Below are positions 13,617 through 15,275 of a DNA stretch of 15,275 nt, piece by piece. Every line of letters starts with the position of its first letter. The stretch's first letter is position 1. The position numbers and the translations under genes were made by a program. The stretch covers positions 1-15,275 of the forward strand of contig JAJYBA010000022.1 in the NCBI GenBank assembly GCA_021779235.1, given 5' to 3'. The DNA comes from Bacillota bacterium. GTDB lineage: Bacteria > Bacillota > Clostridia > Clostridiales > Clostridiaceae. Under the pieces are notes generated by a model. It did not search any database. It was not told the DNA's origin and saw nothing but the letters and a program-made list of their open reading frames with translations.

Positions 13617-14991
13617 AGAATATAGAACCGTTTCAGAAGTTGTAGGACCCCTTATGGTTGTAGAGAAAGTTCAAGGTGTAAGTTATGATGAACTAGTAGA
13701 AATAGAATTACAAAATGGTGAGATTCGCCGTGGAAAAGTACTTGAAATAAGTGAAGATAAAGCAATGGTTCAGTTATTTGAAAGTTCTGCAGGAATTAAT
13801 TTAAAGGGGAGTAAGGCTAAATTTTTAGGAAGACCACTGGAACTTGGCGTTTCAGAAGATATGCTTGGAAGAGTCTTTGATGGACTTGGTAGGCCTAAAG
13901 ATGGTGGACCTAAAATTATTCCTGATAAGAGATTAGATATAAATGGAGAACCATTAAATCCTGTAGCAAGAGACTATCCGTCAGAGTTTATTCAAACAGG
14001 TATTTCTGCTATAGACGGACTTAATACCTTAGTAAGAGGACAAAAATTACCAGTGTTCTCTGGATCAGGTCTTCCACATGCTGAGCTTGCGGCTCAAATA
14101 GCAAGGCAAGCTAAGGTATTAAATTCAGATTCAAAATTTGTTGTTGTATTTGCAGCCATAGGAATAACTTTTGAAGAAGCACAATTCTTCGTAGATGATT
14201 TTACGAATACTGGTGCAATAGATAGAACTGTATTATTTATGAATCTTGCAAATGACCCAGCCATTGAGAGAATAGCAACACCTAGAATGGCTCTAACTAC
14301 AGCTGAATATCTTGCCTATGAAAGAGGAATGCATGTACTTGTAATTATGACTGATATTACGAATTACTGTGAGGCTCTACGTGAAGTTTCAGCTGCAAGA
14401 AAAGAGGTTCCAGGTAGACGTGGATATCCAGGATATCTTTATACTGACCTTTCTACGTTATATGAAAGAGCAGGTAGAATTAAAGGACTTGAAGGTTCCA
14501 TAACTCAAATACCTATGCTGACAATGCCAGAAGATGATATAACTCATCCTATTCCTGACTTAACTGGCTATATAACTGAAGGACAGATTATTTTAAGTAG
14601 GGAACTTAATAAAAAAGGTATTATGCCTCCAGTAGATGTTCTACCTTCATTATCAAGACTTAAGGATAAGGGTATAGGTAAAAATAAAACAAGAGAAGAT
14701 CACGCTGATACAATGAACCAATTATTTGCTGCCTATGCTCAAGGCAAGCAAGCAAAAGAGTTAGCAGTTATTTTAGGAGAGTCAGCCTTATCGGATGCAG
14801 ACAAAAAATATGCAATATTTGCAGATGCTTTTGAAAAGCAGTATGTATCCCAAGGATTTGGAATCAATAGAACCATTGAGGAAACAATAAATTTAGGATG
14901 GGAGCTTCTATCTATACTACCAAGAACTGAACTTAAGAGAATTAGAGATGAATATCTTGAAAAGTACTTACCTAATAAAGTGGGTGAGTAA
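13609..14991 (+). CDS. ntpB: V-type ATPase non-catalytic subunit B
   Basis: A 460-aa protein alternating with NtpA in the head. It lacks a Walker A lysine: the equivalent loop is LPVFSGSGLPHAELAAQIA (about 145-163), as in all V/A-type B subunits. R350 in LPSLSRLKDKGIG is the arginine finger completing the catalytic site of the neighbouring A subunit; the same number is used in E. hirae NtpB. The start ATG 13609 lies in the end of ntpA with SD AAGGAGGGG (13594-13602). A two-base gap separates its stop from ntpD. Length and motifs are normal. Confidence 0.97.
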   Translation: MIKEYRTVSEVVGPLMVVEKVQGVSYDELVEIELQNGEIRRGKVLEISEDKAMVQLFESSAGINLKGSKAKFLGRPLELGVSEDMLGRVFDGLGRPKDGGPKIIPDKRLDINGEPLNPVARDYPSEFIQTGISAIDGLNTLVRGQKLPVFSGSGLPHAELAAQIARQAKVLNSDSKFVVVFAAIGITFEEAQFFVDDFTNTGAIDRTVLFMNLANDPAIERIATPRMALTTAEYLAYERGMHVLVIMTDITNYCEALREVSAARKEVPGRRGYPGYLYTDLSTLYERAGRIKGLEGSITQIPMLTMPEDDITHPIPDLTGYITEGQIILSRELNKKGIMPPVDVLPSLSRLKDKGIGKNKTREDHADTMNQLFAAYAQGKQAKELAVILGESALSDADKKYAIFADAFEKQYVSQGFGINRTIEETINLGWELLSILPRTELKRIRDEYLEKYLPNKVGE

Positions 14992-14993
14992 AA

Positions 14994-15275
14994 ATGGCAA
15001 GGTTAAATGTCAATCCCACTAGAATGGAGCTTACTAAACTTAAAAAAAGGCTAGGTACAGCGACTCGTGGACATAAATTATTAAAGGATAAACAAGATGA
15101 ACTCATGAGAAGATTTATTGAGCTTATAAAACATAACAATGAACTACGAAAGCAAGTTGAAGAAGAATTACAAAATTCTTTTAAGGATTTCGTTATGGCA
15201 AGTGCATTAATGTCTTCAGAATTTCTTGAGGAAGCCATTGTCTATCCAAAAGAAAGTATTTCTGTAGAGGTTGAA
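14994..15275 (+). CDS. ntpD: V-type ATPase central shaft subunit D, N-terminal part (cut by window edge)
   Basis: From ATG 14994 the frame stays open for 94 codons to the window edge. The start MARLNVNPTRMELTKLKKRL, then GHKLLKDKQDELMRRFIEL, is the signature of V/A-ATPase subunit D. This is the long antiparallel coiled coil that turns inside the A3B3 head and transmits torque to the ring through NtpC and NtpG. The full protein is usually about 210 aa, so a little under half is present. The SD is a G-rich GGTGAG overlapping the end of ntpB. Its place after ntpB completes the E. hirae-like order. Confidence 0.94.
   Translation, partial: MARLNVNPTRMELTKLKKRLGTATRGHKLLKDKQDELMRRFIELIKHNNELRKQVEEELQNSFKDFVMASALMSSEFLEEAIVYPKESISVEVE

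Noticed and set aside
14972..15238. Antisense open frame of 88 codons opposite ntpD
   Set aside because: It lies opposite the clear N-terminus of ntpD, and its Ser/Leu-rich product is typical of a reverse-strand shadow.

Overview
The window is AT-rich, low-GC Gram-positive DNA. It has strong purine-rich Shine-Dalgarno (SD) sequences, frequent TTG/GTG starts (five genes), a sporulation-type flippase gene and a bacterial V-type ATPase operon. Together these point to an anaerobic, spore-forming Clostridium or close relative. This is inferred from codon style and gene families; the species cannot be named from the sequence alone.

Layout. Positions 1-421 (minus) hold the N-terminal part of a SpoVB-like membrane flippase. 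The 417-bp gap 422-838 is a divergent control region. It carries a sigma-E-like promoter and a hairpin/SD element for spoVB, and, facing right, a perfect-consensus sigma-A promoter followed by a 4-bp-period microsatellite. Rightward genes follow: an unrecognised 174-aa protein (839-1363, with a good terminator); a zinc-ribbon plus ferritin-like protein (1481-2035); a membrane-anchored beta-propeller of sugar-dehydrogenase type, broken by a one-base frameshift (2163-3460); a zinc-dependent phospholipase C homologue without signal peptide (3532-4233, terminator); and an overlapping pair, a methyltransferase-like protein and a B12-binding radical SAM protein (4373-6572).

The 362-bp gap 6573-6934 holds a good sigma-A promoter, a 10-bp inverted repeat and a compact, probably structured RNA leader ending in a U-rich tract. 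It precedes the V-ATPase operon ntpF-I-K-E-C-G-A-B-D (6935 to the right edge, ntpD cut). The order matches the Enterococcus hirae Na+-ATPase operon. The ring subunit NtpK keeps the residues known to bind Na+ in E. hirae, so a sodium pump is the best reading, and a Na+-responsive riboswitch is an attractive but unproven idea for the leader. F and E form the peripheral stalks, I and K the membrane motor, C, G and D the central rotor, and A3B3 the catalytic head.

The most unusual pattern is a recurrent cassette: an AT-rich inverted repeat of the form GATAACAATT/AATTGTTATC, then 11-12 nt, then CAAGGRGG as the SD. It occurs four times in about 10.5 kb, each time as the ribosome binding region of an unrelated gene (spoVB, the ferritin-like gene, the methyltransferase and ntpC). 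The ntpC copy lies in an unusually long gap inside the otherwise tightly packed ntp operon.
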